Below, one piece after another: positions 1 through 10,171 of a stretch of 64,000 nucleotides of DNA (position 1 is the stretch's first letter; each line of letters begins with the position of its first letter). The DNA is from Ilex aquifolium (lineage: Eukaryota > Streptophyta > Magnoliopsida > Aquifoliales > Aquifoliaceae). The translations under genes were made by a program, and so were the position numbers. The notes beneath the pieces are model-generated. The model was not told the origin of the DNA, made no database searches, and saw only the letters and a list, made by a program, of their open reading frames with translations. Where the stretch lies: NCBI GenBank assembly GCA_951799425.1, contig OX637403.1, positions 26,910,311 through 26,974,310 of the forward strand. Direction: 5' to 3'.

Positions 1-610
1 AAAATGGAGGAAAAAAACACTTAAAAAGAATAGTAAGACACTGTTCTTCAGTTGCACTCTGTTCATCACTCTCGTAATAAGTCTACATGACTCCCTATTT
101 TCCCATTACTTCCAATTTCATGGCATCCATTTAACTGTATTTGATTTGTTTATGGGTCTATTGGCAGTTCTGGTGACGGATGGTGGTAGTGGTTGGTTTT
201 ATGGGGAAGATCCTTTTTTGCACATAAATTTTGGAGGTGAGGATGAGTTATGGTGTTTCATCAGCTCCTCACTCAATTAAGCATGACATGATGACTCAAT
301 TAGTTATATTTTTTTTAGTTTTATTTTTAGTTTAACGGTCAGAGGTGTCCAAGTCAGTTTACGAGCACTTCGACTAATTTCGTCTCTGATCCGATTAAAA
401 GCAGACTATCCACACTGGAACTAGAATATTCATGAAAGATAAATCCCTCGTACCTTGGTCCTAAGAGGTTGCCAAAAACTCAATTAGTTAAATACTCAAG
501 GATTATGTTTCACATATTTTTGTCCAAAGTAATGTATTGGTTTATGTCTTTTAGTAGTTGGGGGTAATTCAAACTCTCAATTGTCATCTTTATTTTTTAC
601 ATGCGCCATC
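1..610. other. A+T-rich spacer, no gene seen
   Basis: No convincing reading frame, repeat boundary or RNA gene is visible. The stretch ends at the 8-bp target duplication of the hAT-type element that begins at 619. Confidence 0.5.
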
Positions 611-618
611 CCTATTAT

Positions 619-1742
619 TAGACCTGTCAATGGATTGGATTGGCCTAGATATGAATCCGGTCAAGTTTTGTTGATCCGATTATCCGACAGATTTAAAAAA
701 TTCAATTCATGTCCGAATCCATTAATTTTTGCATATTTGATCCGAAAATTCGATCTGATCCGATTATCACAAAAAACACATGTACACTAAAAAATTAACA
801 ATAAAAATTTGGATAATGAACTAAAAAAATAGGAAAAATGAAAAATTGAAATAAAAGCAAGAGGAAAAATCAAAAAAAGAGAGGGAAACAAAAAAAAATG
901 AAAAAAGTGGGTCATACATTGTAATATTCACTCCATTTTTTTTTTCCTATTTTCCAATATAAGTATAATATATGTACAATATTTATTTACATAGTGATGG
1001 TACCACAAAATATCTAAGAATGAGTTTGGTTCCCCAGGTCATGCCTACCAGCTCGGGAGATCAGCTCATCAGTATTACTTGTGGGCCTCGATCTTAGACC
1101 CCAACTCCCTGTGTCCATATCTCAAGGAAGTTTGTTTAAAGGACAGCTGAATCCCACCAAGTCTCTCATCTTTCTGGCGTCAATCACAAAACAGGCGCAA
1201 GTCTTGTTGCGCAATAAGGGTTAACCGTTACAAGGAAGGGGGGAGAATCTCGCCCCAGATCAAGCAAAACCCAGAAATATTTATAAATAAGAGGCAAAGC
1301 CCTCCAGAGAACAGAGAGTCATTGTAGCCTTACAAATTATTCTATGTAAATCTCACGCAGTTACTAATAGATTCAGGAGCAAAAGACTCCCTTAAGAGTG
1401 GATTAGCTGAGCTCCCGAGCTGGTGAACCACTATAAACATTGTGCATAATCATCCATTCATCCCAAAGAAACCCTATCCTCTAGAGCCTTGGAGCTCAGA
1501 CTGAACTGTTCAATGCACCTTATATTCATACCTCTATCCAGTCGCGTTAATAACATCATCACATAGCATATTTTATTTATTCGGATCAGAATAATAATAG
1601 ATCGGATTATTATAAATCAATAGCTGAATCCGTTTAGACAACTCGGATCGGATCGGATCGGATCAATGAATTGAAAATCTGATCTATATTCGCTTAAAAA
1701 GAATTCGAATTCGAATTGACATATGGTCCATTGACAGGCCTA
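619..1742. mobile_element. Non-autonomous hAT-type element with a solo LTR nested inside
   Basis: The ends are inverted copies: TAGACCTGTCAATGGA on the left, and the reverse complement of TAGGCCTGTCAATGGA on the right. The 8-bp flank CCTATTAT is repeated exactly at 611-618 and 1743-1750. An 8-bp duplication and a TAGRSCTGTCAA-like end are what plant hAT MITEs show. Subterminal GGATCGGATC-like motifs occur near both ends. No transposase is present. Removing the nested LTR (995-1561) and its duplication leaves about 550 bp. Confidence 0.8.
995..1561 (+). mobile_element. Solo LTR, family not assigned
   Basis: A 567-bp segment begins TGATGG and ends CATCA, flanked by the 5-bp direct repeat CATAG at 990-994 and 1562-1566. 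That is the structure left when the two LTRs of one element recombine. A TATA-like ATTTATAAATA near 1279 is followed by a likely transcribed region, which suggests plus orientation. It sits inside the hAT element at 619-1742 and is therefore younger than it. No internal region remains. Confidence 0.78.
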
Positions 1743-1750
1743 CCTATTAT

Positions 1751-2337
1751 GGTAGAAATAGATCTGAATAATGGCAGACAAATTCGTTATGAAAAATAGT
1801 TTGGTGGACGGATTTTTTGAGTTTTTGAATTTTTTCTTTTGATTTTGTGATTTGTTGATGGACACTTTTTTTTTTTCACAATTGTCTATCAACTCTTTCA
1901 ACATTTGGGTAGCTTTAGATAATGATAAAGTGTTGATGTTATTGTTTTAGTTGCTAAATTTCAAACTTGCTTTAATTGGCAATAACGATAGATTATGTGA
2001 ATTATAATTATGCACATTCCCATCCCTAAGATATCTTCTATGAGCTGTCATTATGATTTTCCTTTTGGACATTGTTGGCATATGATATTTTGGACATGTT
2101 GCGGGAGTTGATAAGTGATTTTACTTTGTTAAGATTGTGTTGTGATGTTGGGTTTAGTAATTGATTTCGGATATATTTTTTAAAGAATAAGCAAACATGT
2201 ACTAAATGATGGTCTTTCATCCATGATTATGAAAATTGTATATACATGTTGGTATTTTCTGGGGTTTTATTTTATAGGAAAATTAGGTCAATTTTTAAAA
2301 AAAAATAGAAAGTCCATTTTTTTTAATAGTGCGTTTA
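1751..2337. other. A+T-rich spacer, no gene seen
   Basis: Short frames on both strands lack any recognisable protein similarity. I see no repeat ends or RNA gene. Confidence 0.45.
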
Positions 2338-2610
2338 TACACAAGAATCGAAAGTTGGTTAAATGTTCGATTCCTAATGATGCATTCTCTAATTTACAAT
2401 TCTAAAGAGTCAACTTTTCAAGATGAGGCATCTCCCTATTCCAATCTCACCTACCTCAACTGATCTTCTTTTTTTTTTTTTTTGAAAGACAACTGATCTT
2501 CTTCTGAAAACCTTAAAAGCTTGAGCCTCTGAAATCTTCAACCCTGAAACACAAACCCTCTTGATCGCATTTCATGAAAGAATTCAAGTTGCTCATGAGA
2601 ATTTCAATCT
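2338..2610 (-). pseudogene. Decayed C-terminal LRR fragment of a CNL gene
   Basis: Read on the minus strand this aligns with about 270 bp of the last LRR coding stretch of CNL1 (5580-5860): the block encoding the HLTNLRLLEL segment and, further on, the QRLKIL block are both recognisable at the DNA level. No frame stays open. It is the most diverged CNL copy in the window and has lost the rest of the gene. Its right end joins directly to the sequence that begins the 3' flank of the next unit (compare 28455 onward). It carries a tiny retroposon scar at 2457-2503. Its presence shows that the array once extended further left. Confidence 0.75.
2457..2503 (-). repeat. Minimal retroposon scar with 14-bp target duplication
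   Basis: CAACTGATCTTCTT occurs at 2457-2470 and again at 2490-2503. Between the copies lie only about 19 bp, mostly T with a short GAAAGA end. A poly(T) block plus a long target duplication is the signature of an extremely 5'-truncated LINE-type insertion in minus orientation. The empty site is in the CNL genes. A replication-slippage origin is possible but explains the 14-bp repeat less well. Confidence 0.55.
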
Positions 2611-5429
2611 TTCACAATGTAAATTAAAAATTTGAACATCATTTAGGGTGCAAAAGGTAAATAAGGAATAGTAAATAGTCACCCTTTGTATGCAAGAATT
2701 AGAACATTAGACGAACAGAGTCCTCGGAATTCCTTCAAATATTTTATCGTCCGAAAGAGACGAAGCCCTAATACATTTTACATAGCTACTTGCTATAAGT
2801 ATTCAGAACGATATATAATTTGGTATGAAGGCCCTAACATCATTATGAGTTACTAATTAATAATGGAAAGGATGTGATTTTCCCTGTCATGTTTTTTCAT
2901 GTACTGAAAGTCCCTTGTTACTTTGCAAGTTTTATAATGAAATGAGTCATAATGCCTAGAATGAGTAGAATCATGTTTTTTTTTTTTTCTGCAAAGAAAT
3001 TGCTTCTGTCGAGGTTTTTTTCCTTTCACTTTTTTTTTTTTTTAATTTTCCTTGGCCTGGTATTTGGTGCCTAAAGGACGGTTGAATAAATAATGTTCCC
3101 GGCATTGCAAAAATTTGGGAAGGGTCAGATGTACGCAGTGCAGTCTCTCCCTTGGGATAATCGAGTTAAGCCAGCTTGACTGTTTTCAGGCTTGGCTAGG
3201 GTCTACGAGAAGGTGTTCCGATTCGGCTTGGGCTCGATCCCTGAGCCTTCTTTTCAGCTCAAACTTAATTCGAGTGAAAGAGCCGAGCTCGAATTCAAGC
3301 TTAGGCTCGAGCTCAAACTTGTTTCCAAATAGTAAAGGAATACATGTATCAAACAATCTGCAACCATTAATCAGAAAACAAATCCTACATTCATCATGAT
3401 GGAATCACCATTCTGTAGTTGGAAAAAAAAAATGGAATCAACATTTTGATATTACAAGCAAAGACACAATTCAAAACACGTAAGGCATAAAACATATGAC
3501 ATCCCAACATCACAAGATATTACAAATAAACACACATATGTTCCAAATCCAGATAGTACAAACAACCACAATACCACAAAGTTCCAATCCAATCATAATA
3601 AACATGCAACCACTTCTTTTACTAAAACCACACTTCAAAAAAAAAAAAATCCATTACTCTTGCAACAAAACCATCATTCCAGCAGCACCAACAATACCAT
3701 CATTCCAGCACCAACATAACCATCAGTCTTGCTCCCTTCCAGTTATTGCATAAACTCCTCTTCATCAACCTGTAAATCAAGCACAAAGTATTAGCTTTAT
3801 GTTGTCAAAAACGAGCCAAGCCCAAGCTATCCGAATCATTTAATAGTCTTATTCCCGCATGCGGGAGATTGTTTGCATGACTCGAACCCTTGATGCCCAG
3901 ATCACAATAGAATAATCTTACTATTGCGCGTAGGCCAACAATGTAATAGTTGTTGCCTGCATAGGAGAATCAATTCCTCGATGTCCCCTACATTAGGAGA
4001 GTCATTTTCTTGATGTCCCCAGCATTAGGGAATGGACCACATATTGCAAATATAGCCAATGTAATAATTTAAACATGTACAAATGGGAAAGCAGTAAAAA
4101 CCCTTAGTGCAACATTCTCACCTTAAAGATAGAGCTTATGAATAACAATCCATAAGGAATTTCTTTGTTTCTAGGCTGAAAAAACTTAGAATTAGTTGTT
4201 TTTGTTTATACCTTCTGGGCTGAGAGGAATCAAATGATTTTCACCAGCAATGAGAAGCTTTTATGCCTGGTAACAAACTTTACTAGTCAAGAAAAATATC
4301 ACCTTTAAGGTAGTGCCTTTGATTCGCCGCTGATTTTTCCTAATATATACTATTGTCGTACTAGATCTTAATTTGATATCTTTCAGTTGGTTGAATAGCA
4401 TGGAAGTATGCATAAGGGTTTGGCAGAAGTTAGAAGGTTTGCCCCCTTATTCCATATTAGTTATTTAACAATACACGTACTATGAAATTAAACAAAAAAC
4501 GAGTGAGGTTCCTTCCATATGTTGTAAGGGAAGTTTGAGGAATAGATAGTGCTCATGAATTAGATAGTGAACCTCACATTGAACAATTTGCACACAAAAA
4601 TAGCATCATATTAAGGTACAACCATTACCCAAAAGTTTTTTACCCATTTTTCTCTCAAGGAATTAAGTTAAATTAATTCCGTTAATAATTTTACCTTTTA
4701 GATATATGGAAACAAGAAGAATTTTGAGCAAAGTGTTGTAAATTATTTCACAGTTTTTTTAATACGTATTGAAATTTCACTATTAAAAGAGGGAGTAAAT
4801 TTAGCAGAACCAAAACTAGAGATTGAAAAGTGGATTTTACTTGAGACATTTTTTTTTATTTTGGACTGAATAACTGTAGATATTAAATGGTCATAAATTG
4901 GATATTAGGACATGTTGCTTAATGTTTATACCTTGAGAAGGATAGACCAAAAGGCTTCTCTACTTGCCTTTCATTTTTTCGAGGGGAAAATAAACTTTAT
5001 CATATCCAAGCAGATATGAGACTACTACAATTTATAATGGGGACTTTCATTTTTTCTATCAAAATGGTAATAATACAGAAAAGTTTCAAATTTAGAATTT
5101 TAAGCAATGTTACTTAGAATTAATTTGTTGACCTAATTAATCAATAACATTAGATTGAAAAATGGAGTCCAATATTGGTTGGACCTTTCTACCAATCCAG
5201 TAAATGTAATAAATTAGATCAATAAATTATATCACAAAACCCAATAGTTTCAATGCCTTTTTTTTGGTTAGCTAAACACTTATTATGAAGCAAAAAATAG
5301 AAAAAGAAAATATCAAACCAATTAGTTGTTGAAGAAGAAGACAAGAGAAAACATAACATAATCAAAACGCAAGCAGCAAATACATAGTGGGAAGGAGAGG
5401 AGATGCTGACCTGGAAAAAACTCTTCCAA
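2611..5429 (-). repeat. CNL 3' flank, unit copy 1
   Basis: This is the non-coding 3' flank of CNL1. It recurs at 17400-21841, 28064-35479 and 60547-62250. Shared landmarks in order are a GAGCTCGAGCTC-type low-complexity patch (3165-3330), an A/C-rich patch (3490-3740), the block ending at 3743, and a run just left of the gene containing TTAGCTAAACACTTATTATG. The frames inside it (for example 3115-3399 and 3496-3753) are not conserved between copies and are not called as genes. Confidence 0.85.
3854..3937 (-). repeat. SINE-like, tRNA-derived fragment
   Basis: Reverse complemented, this contains GGTTCGAGTC, a Pol III B-box match, preceded by an A-box-like CAATAGTAAGATT and the spacer TATTGTGATCTGGGCATC. 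This layout resembles the plant Au SINE family. The core about 60 bp is present here and at 29321-29400 but missing from the matching places near 18690 and 62125. It is too short to be a working SINE. Confidence 0.45.
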
Positions 5430-8204
5430 TTATTGTAGAAAATATTCTTCACGAACACTATTTTCTATGTTTATGACATGAATCTCAGGAATGTATGCGA
5501 TTTTCTTGTAAATCCCACCTTCTTCGCCTCGATTCGACAACTTCTCTATGAATGAATCACGCATACGGAATAGTTCCAAGAGTCGAAGGTTGGTTAGATG
5601 TTCAATTCCTACCGGTACCACCTCTAATGGACAATCAGAAAGGTGTAGACGTTCAAGATTGGGCATGGCGCCTTGCTCGACTCTAACCCATCTCAATTCT
5701 TGTAACCAATGAAGCCTTAAAATCTTGAGCCTCTGAAACCCTCCATCCTTGAAAGACAAACCCTCTCCAACGCATGCTTTATCCAATTTAAGTTGCAGAA
5801 GACTTGGCAAATCTTGTAGGCATTGTATTTGGTCATCCCTTAACTTGCTCCATTTTAACTCTAATCTAACCAAGCTTTGAAGAGAAGGTATCCAATGCGG
5901 TACATTCTCTAGTTGTCCGTCCAATTGCAACTTTTGTAGAAATGGAGGACATGAAGATAAAGATGGCAGATCAAGTAATTCATCTCCTCTAAAAATTGAG
6001 CGAACAGACAATGAACGAAGTTTGCTCAGTTTTGCAAGGGAAGAGCATAGGGTCATGCCGTCTTCTCTTCTCAACCCTGTAATGTATAAAGTCTGTAGTT
6101 GGGTAAGCCTCCCCACTTCTCCCATTAGAATGTTGCCATTGCTCTCGTCCGCATCAATTGGACCAAGCTTTTGCAAAGATGACAAATTTCCTATATTCAT
6201 AGGGGCTTTACAACCATATGTACTAGATTTGCCATCTCCCAGAAGAAGGTATCGAAGTTTTTGAAGCTTTCCAATTTCGACCGGTAAGACCCCTACATAA
6301 GTACGTCTTAGATCCAAGGTCTCTAGGTTCCGAAGCTTTTTAATAGATTTTGGAATGACTTTTAACCTTATTTCCCTCATGCTTAAATACCTGAGATGAA
6401 GTAGTTTACAAACTCCATCTGGGAATGTATCCATCCCAGAAAAACTTAAATCTAAAACCTTTAGCAACTTACAACCATCAATTAAACGCGAAAAAAGAGA
6501 TGTATCGCTTCTTGAACCTATGCTCCCAAACATGACAAGTGACCGAAGTTGCCGAAAACACTTGCTTTCTTGTACATCTACTAAGTTGTGTATTGCTAAT
6601 CCACGGACTTTGTCTGGCCATCTTACGTCATGTCCACTGGCTACAATTATAATGTTCTGCTCTCTCAACTTGGACATGAGGATTTCCCGTAAAAGATCAT
6701 GGATATGACATGTTGTAGGGCTTCCATCCCATTTTGTGTCCAGTCCTTGGATTAAACTTTTGTTGAGAAGTTCATTGAAATATCCCTTAGCAACTTCTTC
6801 TACTGTCTTTCTTTCTGTCCCTTGCACGAGCCGTAATGTAGTCCATAGTTGAATCACTCTTGATATTTCAATCTTGTAATCCTCAGGAAAAATTCCCAAG
6901 TACAAGAAACAATTTTTGAGAGAGTAAGGGAGATCATTATAACTGAGATATAATATTTTCTTTATTCTCTCAAGTTTGTCATTGTTTTCCAGCTCCTCGC
7001 CGAGGCTACGATGAATCATCTCCCACTCTTTTATTGTACTTTTGTCCTTCGAAACCAATACACCACCAATTACCACAATTGCAAGTGGCAATCCCTCACA
7101 TTTTCTTAATATTTTTCGTGAGTATTCTTCTAAATGTGGAGGGCACCAAGTGTCATTAAATGTCTTCTTACAAAACAGAGCCCAAGACTCTTCATCAGAC
7201 AAGGCTTTCATTTGATAGATATGATCACCATGGGAATCTAAGCACGAAGTAGAAGCTACATCAAGTATACGAGTTGTGAGTAGTACGCAAGACTTACAGT
7301 TGTTGTTAGGGAATACGTACTTGATGGCTTCCCATGCTTGTATGCTCCATACATCGTCTAACACAACCACATACCTTCGTTCCAGGAGGAATTCTTTGAT
7401 GACTACTTTAAGCTGATTGTCATTCATGGATTCCATTCTTGGAGGCGGGGCTTGCTTTATTTCATCATGGAGTTGGTTGATCATATACTTTAGGAGCTCC
7501 ACCATGTTAAATGATTCTGAAACAGTGATCCAAGCATGGCTTTGGAATTGTGTTTTCACTTGGTTATCGTCAAACACTTTTTTTACGAGCGTGGTTTTGC
7601 CCGATCCTCCCATACCCACCACTGAAACCACTTTGAGTCGAGAATCACCATCAAGAACCCAAGTAATGAGTTGTTGTTTCGGCTTCTCGAGGCCCACAAT
7701 CTCAGATTCTTCTATTAGAAGGGCATTACCTCGACCATCATTACCTCTACCATCATTCCCTGTGGTGCTAATGACGGTAGAGCTTGAGCCTTGCTCCGTG
7801 ATTTGATATCTCCCAGAATTTACCTGAGAAATATTGTCGACTCTAGACTTGATTTTTCGTAGTTCAGAAGCAACTTGATGGCGAGCTTTTAGATTCTTAA
7901 TGGAGCAAGCAATCTTACGAAGAAAACCATGGAATCCATCCCCATGAGCATGCCCCAATCGGAGCATAAATTCATCGAGAACATCTTCGGTATCAAAAGC
8001 AACATCTTGAACTTGCTCCACCCAAACTTTGAGTTGTGGATCAGTCTCTTTTTTTACATCAGCAACTCTCAAAAAGGCCTGCATTTGCTTCAATTCATCT
8101 TTGATGTGCACAACTTCTTTCCGAACACCACCCAAAAGCCTTGCCTCTTCAAGCAGGAAGGGTGTTAGCTGGTCGAGCAGAAATGATACAGCAATCTCAG
8201 CCAT
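5430..8204 (-). CDS. CNL1: RPM1-like CC-NB-ARC-LRR resistance protein
   Basis: A single uninterrupted exon of 924 codons plus stop. The start is the ATG at 8202-8204 (MAEIAVSFLL, the usual RPM1-like beginning); the frame runs 12 bases further to a GTG, which is not a plausible plant start. The Rx-type coiled coil covers about residues 1-125 with the EDVID-like TEDVLDEF at 72-79. NB-ARC motifs are P-loop GMGGSGKTT 197-205, RNBS-A HAWITVS 223-229, kinase-2 VVVLDDVW 279-286, RNBS-B VLLTTR near 307, GLPLA 371-375, RNBS-D CFLYLGIFPEDY 432-443 and HIHDLL near 500, where the MHD methionine is isoleucine. About a dozen LRRs fill residues 540-900. Length is normal for the family. By family knowledge it is an ATP/ADP-switch immune receptor acting in the cytoplasm or at the plasma membrane; which pathogen effector it senses cannot be told. 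CNL2 is its close paralogue. Confidence 0.96.
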   Translation of the reverse strand: MAEIAVSFLLDQLTPFLLEEARLLGGVRKEVVHIKDELKQMQAFLRVADVKKETDPQLKVWVEQVQDVAFDTEDVLDEFMLRLGHAHGDGFHGFLRKIACSIKNLKARHQVASELRKIKSRVDNISQVNSGRYQITEQGSSSTVISTTGNDGRGNDGRGNALLIEESEIVGLEKPKQQLITWVLDGDSRLKVVSVVGMGGSGKTTLVKKVFDDNQVKTQFQSHAWITVSESFNMVELLKYMINQLHDEIKQAPPPRMESMNDNQLKVVIKEFLLERRYVVVLDDVWSIQAWEAIKYVFPNNNCKSCVLLTTRILDVASTSCLDSHGDHIYQMKALSDEESWALFCKKTFNDTWCPPHLEEYSRKILRKCEGLPLAIVVIGGVLVSKDKSTIKEWEMIHRSLGEELENNDKLERIKKILYLSYNDLPYSLKNCFLYLGIFPEDYKIEISRVIQLWTTLRLVQGTERKTVEEVAKGYFNELLNKSLIQGLDTKWDGSPTTCHIHDLLREILMSKLREQNIIIVASGHDVRWPDKVRGLAIHNLVDVQESKCFRQLRSLVMFGSIGSRSDTSLFSRLIDGCKLLKVLDLSFSGMDTFPDGVCKLLHLRYLSMREIRLKVIPKSIKKLRNLETLDLRRTYVGVLPVEIGKLQKLRYLLLGDGKSSTYGCKAPMNIGNLSSLQKLGPIDADESNGNILMGEVGRLTQLQTLYITGLRREDGMTLCSSLAKLSKLRSLSVRSIFRGDELLDLPSLSSCPPFLQKLQLDGQLENVPHWIPSLQSLVRLELKWSKLRDDQIQCLQDLPSLLQLKLDKACVGEGLSFKDGGFQRLKILRLHWLQELRWVRVEQGAMPNLERLHLSDCPLEVVPVGIEHLTNLRLLELFRMRDSFIEKLSNRGEEGGIYKKIAYIPEIHVINIENSVREEYFLQ

Positions 8205-9379
8205 AATTTTGTTCACTTTTGCTCTTCAGATAAAGCCTTCTGGGTCTCTAAAACAGTGATGAAATGGTTGAAGGATCAGGCTACTAAATACATGGGAAAC
8301 TAACCAAAGCAAATATATTTTGCACCTTCCAGATAGATACTTCACTTGTCGACCAAAATTAAAGCGAAGAAAATAATGTTAAAGGATGAAAATGGGATTT
8401 CCTTCTCCTTTACTAATGGCGATGCTCCATTATTTGTCTCTCCAGATGTGAAAGCTGAGCAGTGAACAATGATATGCCCCACACCCTCAACAGCCTCTGT
8501 AATATGTAGTGTGTAATATGTGCGAAAATCACTCTCAAGCTGTAAAAATCTCTTGTAATATCGGATCTTAATCTGTCCAAATTCGAATTTGATAAAAAAA
8601 ATTAAGTTTTAAATCCGATACATTTATCCGACGGATTTCAAAACCTTAATTCATACCTACATCCATTAATAATTGAATATCCAACCTGTCCCAAAATTGA
8701 ATCTCAATAAAATTTCATAAAAAATTAATAATTTTACCACATTTAAGTTAACTATTTATCTAATTTAATCAACTAATCATTCTATTCAATAATTTCTATT
8801 TAATTTCATGTCAATTTCATTAATAATCTAATAAAGTATGTATATACAATATTTTCACTCAATTAAATATATTTGTTTATAGACTCGAATTTACATGTAT
8901 CCAAAACCAAATCTGTTTAAAGAAACTTAATCTGATTCAGATTAGGGTAAATAAATTAAAATATTAATTTATATTCGATTAAATAAAACTCGAATTGGAA
9001 TTAAAACCTGCTCCATAGATTGTCCCAGGGGTGGAGGGAGGTATGGTCGAGGGTGGGCAAGTGCCCCCTTTCAAATTTTTTTTTTTATTACCTAATTATA
9101 TATATTATATATTTATATAATATATTATTCGTATCCACTCAAAATCCAAGAGAGAAATACTAGGCCTACATTATCTACCCAAAAAAATAAAAAATATAAG
9201 CCCATTTAAAACAAAAAAAAAATCTAGACCCACCACTATCTCACCCAAACCTATTAAAAACCCAAATCTTTAACCGACCACTAGCTACACTCACACCCAG
9301 CTAGTAGACAGAAGTCATAAGACATCCATCTTTTTTGTCTTCTTTGTCAGAAGTCAGCCACAAATATATTATATATTTA
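8205..9379. other. CNL1 5' flank and upstream spacer
   Basis: The first about 350 bp (8205-8560) match the region upstream of CNL2 (38252-38595), so the promoter was duplicated with the gene. From 8560 to about 9015 the sequence is A+T-rich with CGAATT-type motifs and is also related to 38830-39325. No other gene is seen. Confidence 0.6.
8311..8321 (-). promoter_or_regulatory. Candidate TATA element of CNL1
   Basis: The minus strand reads AAATATATTTG about 110 bases before the start codon. The same element lies at the same place before CNL2 (about 38354-38364). Conservation between the two intact genes and distance to the ATG are the only support; no transcript data are available. Confidence 0.3.
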
Positions 9380-10171
9380 CTAGTTATTGCATGTGCCTGA
9401 AGGCACAGAATAATAAAAAATGGTAAAAAATAAACATATTTGTATTAATATCTAAAATTAAATCACAAACATAGAAGAGAGATAAATGAATTTAAGCATC
9501 GGTTGTAGTGGGGGTGAGAGGTGGTGGTGGTAGGAGACGGTGATGGTTGTGGTGGGTGGCAATGACCGTGGAGGTGGTGGTGGCAGCGGCGGCGGTGGCG
9601 GTGGCGGTGGCGGTGGCGGCGACGATGGCGATGACGATGACGGTGGTGGTGGTGGTGGTGGTAGTGACGACGACAGTGGTGGCGGGGGCGATGGTGCTGG
9701 CAGTGGCGACGGTGGGGTGGTGTTGGCAGTGGCGGCGGTGGGGTGGTGTTGGCAGCGGTGGTGGTGATGGTGGTGGTGGCGGCGATGGCCGCGACGGTGG
9801 TGGTAGCGATGGCGATGACGATGGCAGTGATGGTGGCGGTGATGGCGACGGCGACGGCATCAGTGGTGGTGGCGACAGCGGCGGCGACGATGGTGGTGGT
9901 AGAGGTAGTGGTGGTGGTAGAGATAGTGGTGATGCGATTTCAAACACTATTTTTTTTTTAAGTACTTATGAGAAATAATTTTTAGAAGTACTGTTAAAAA
10001 GTCACACCAAACACACCCTTAGGAGCTTATTTTTCCTATTAAATTTAGGGTGTTAATATTAGCCGTTAGATTAACTTTAAATGAACATTTAAAGCGATTT
10101 GAACCGCGAAAAGCAAAAATCATTTTATTTATCTTTTGAAATTTGAATTGTAAGCTATTTTATTATATAGA
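9380..10171 (-). mobile_element. Non-autonomous Helitron, 792 bp
   Basis: In minus orientation it begins TCTATATAATAAAATAGC at 10171 and ends CTAG at 9380. The host bases are A before the 5' end and T after the 3' end (plus-strand A at 9379, T at 10172), the A^T target rule of Helitrons. A hairpin near the 3' end, TGTGCC-TGAA-GGCACA (9392-9407), lies 8 bases from CTAG. There is no Rep/helicase. Its middle is filled by the GGT/GGC-rich tract at 9505-9936. Confidence 0.75.
9505..9936. repeat. Degenerate GGT/GGC/GAT trinucleotide tract
   Basis: About 430 bp of near-pure NGG and NAT triplets on the plus strand, with GGTGGTGGTGGT and GGCGGTGGCGG runs. Because the period is three, several frames stay open on both strands and translate to Gly/Asp-, Val/Ala- or Ser/Pro-rich strings; these are products of the repeat, not genes. 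Many GG doublets at 3-base spacing could allow two-tier G-quadruplexes. It lies inside the Helitron at 9380-10171. Confidence 0.85.

Noticed and set aside
3870-3920. Possible tRNA gene because of a GGTTCGAGTC match
   Set aside because: No acceptor, D or anticodon arm can be folded. The match fits a SINE-type Pol III B box.
4122-4967. A train of GT/AG-bordered, exon-like blocks on the minus strand 3' of CNL1
   Set aside because: Several blocks can be translated sensibly, but the implied introns between 4176 and 4302 would be about 36 bases, below what plants splice, and frames are not kept in the other flank copies.
5219-5458. 79-codon minus-strand frame overlapping the end of CNL1
   Set aside because: It overlaps the CNL1 stop in another frame, is hydrophobic by chance from A+T-rich DNA, and is not preserved next to CNL2.
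8205-8216. Longer CNL1 frame starting MNKI- four codons upstream (same for CNL2 at 38252-38263)
   Set aside because: The upstream codon is GTG in both genes. The next codon set begins with ATG followed by the usual MAxIAV start of RPM1-like proteins, so the ATG is the start.
9492-9978. Overlapping open frames rich in Gly/Asp, Val/Ala or Ser/Pro on both strands
   Set aside because: They are produced by a three-base repeat inside a Helitron. No frame is preferred and no non-repetitive domain is present.
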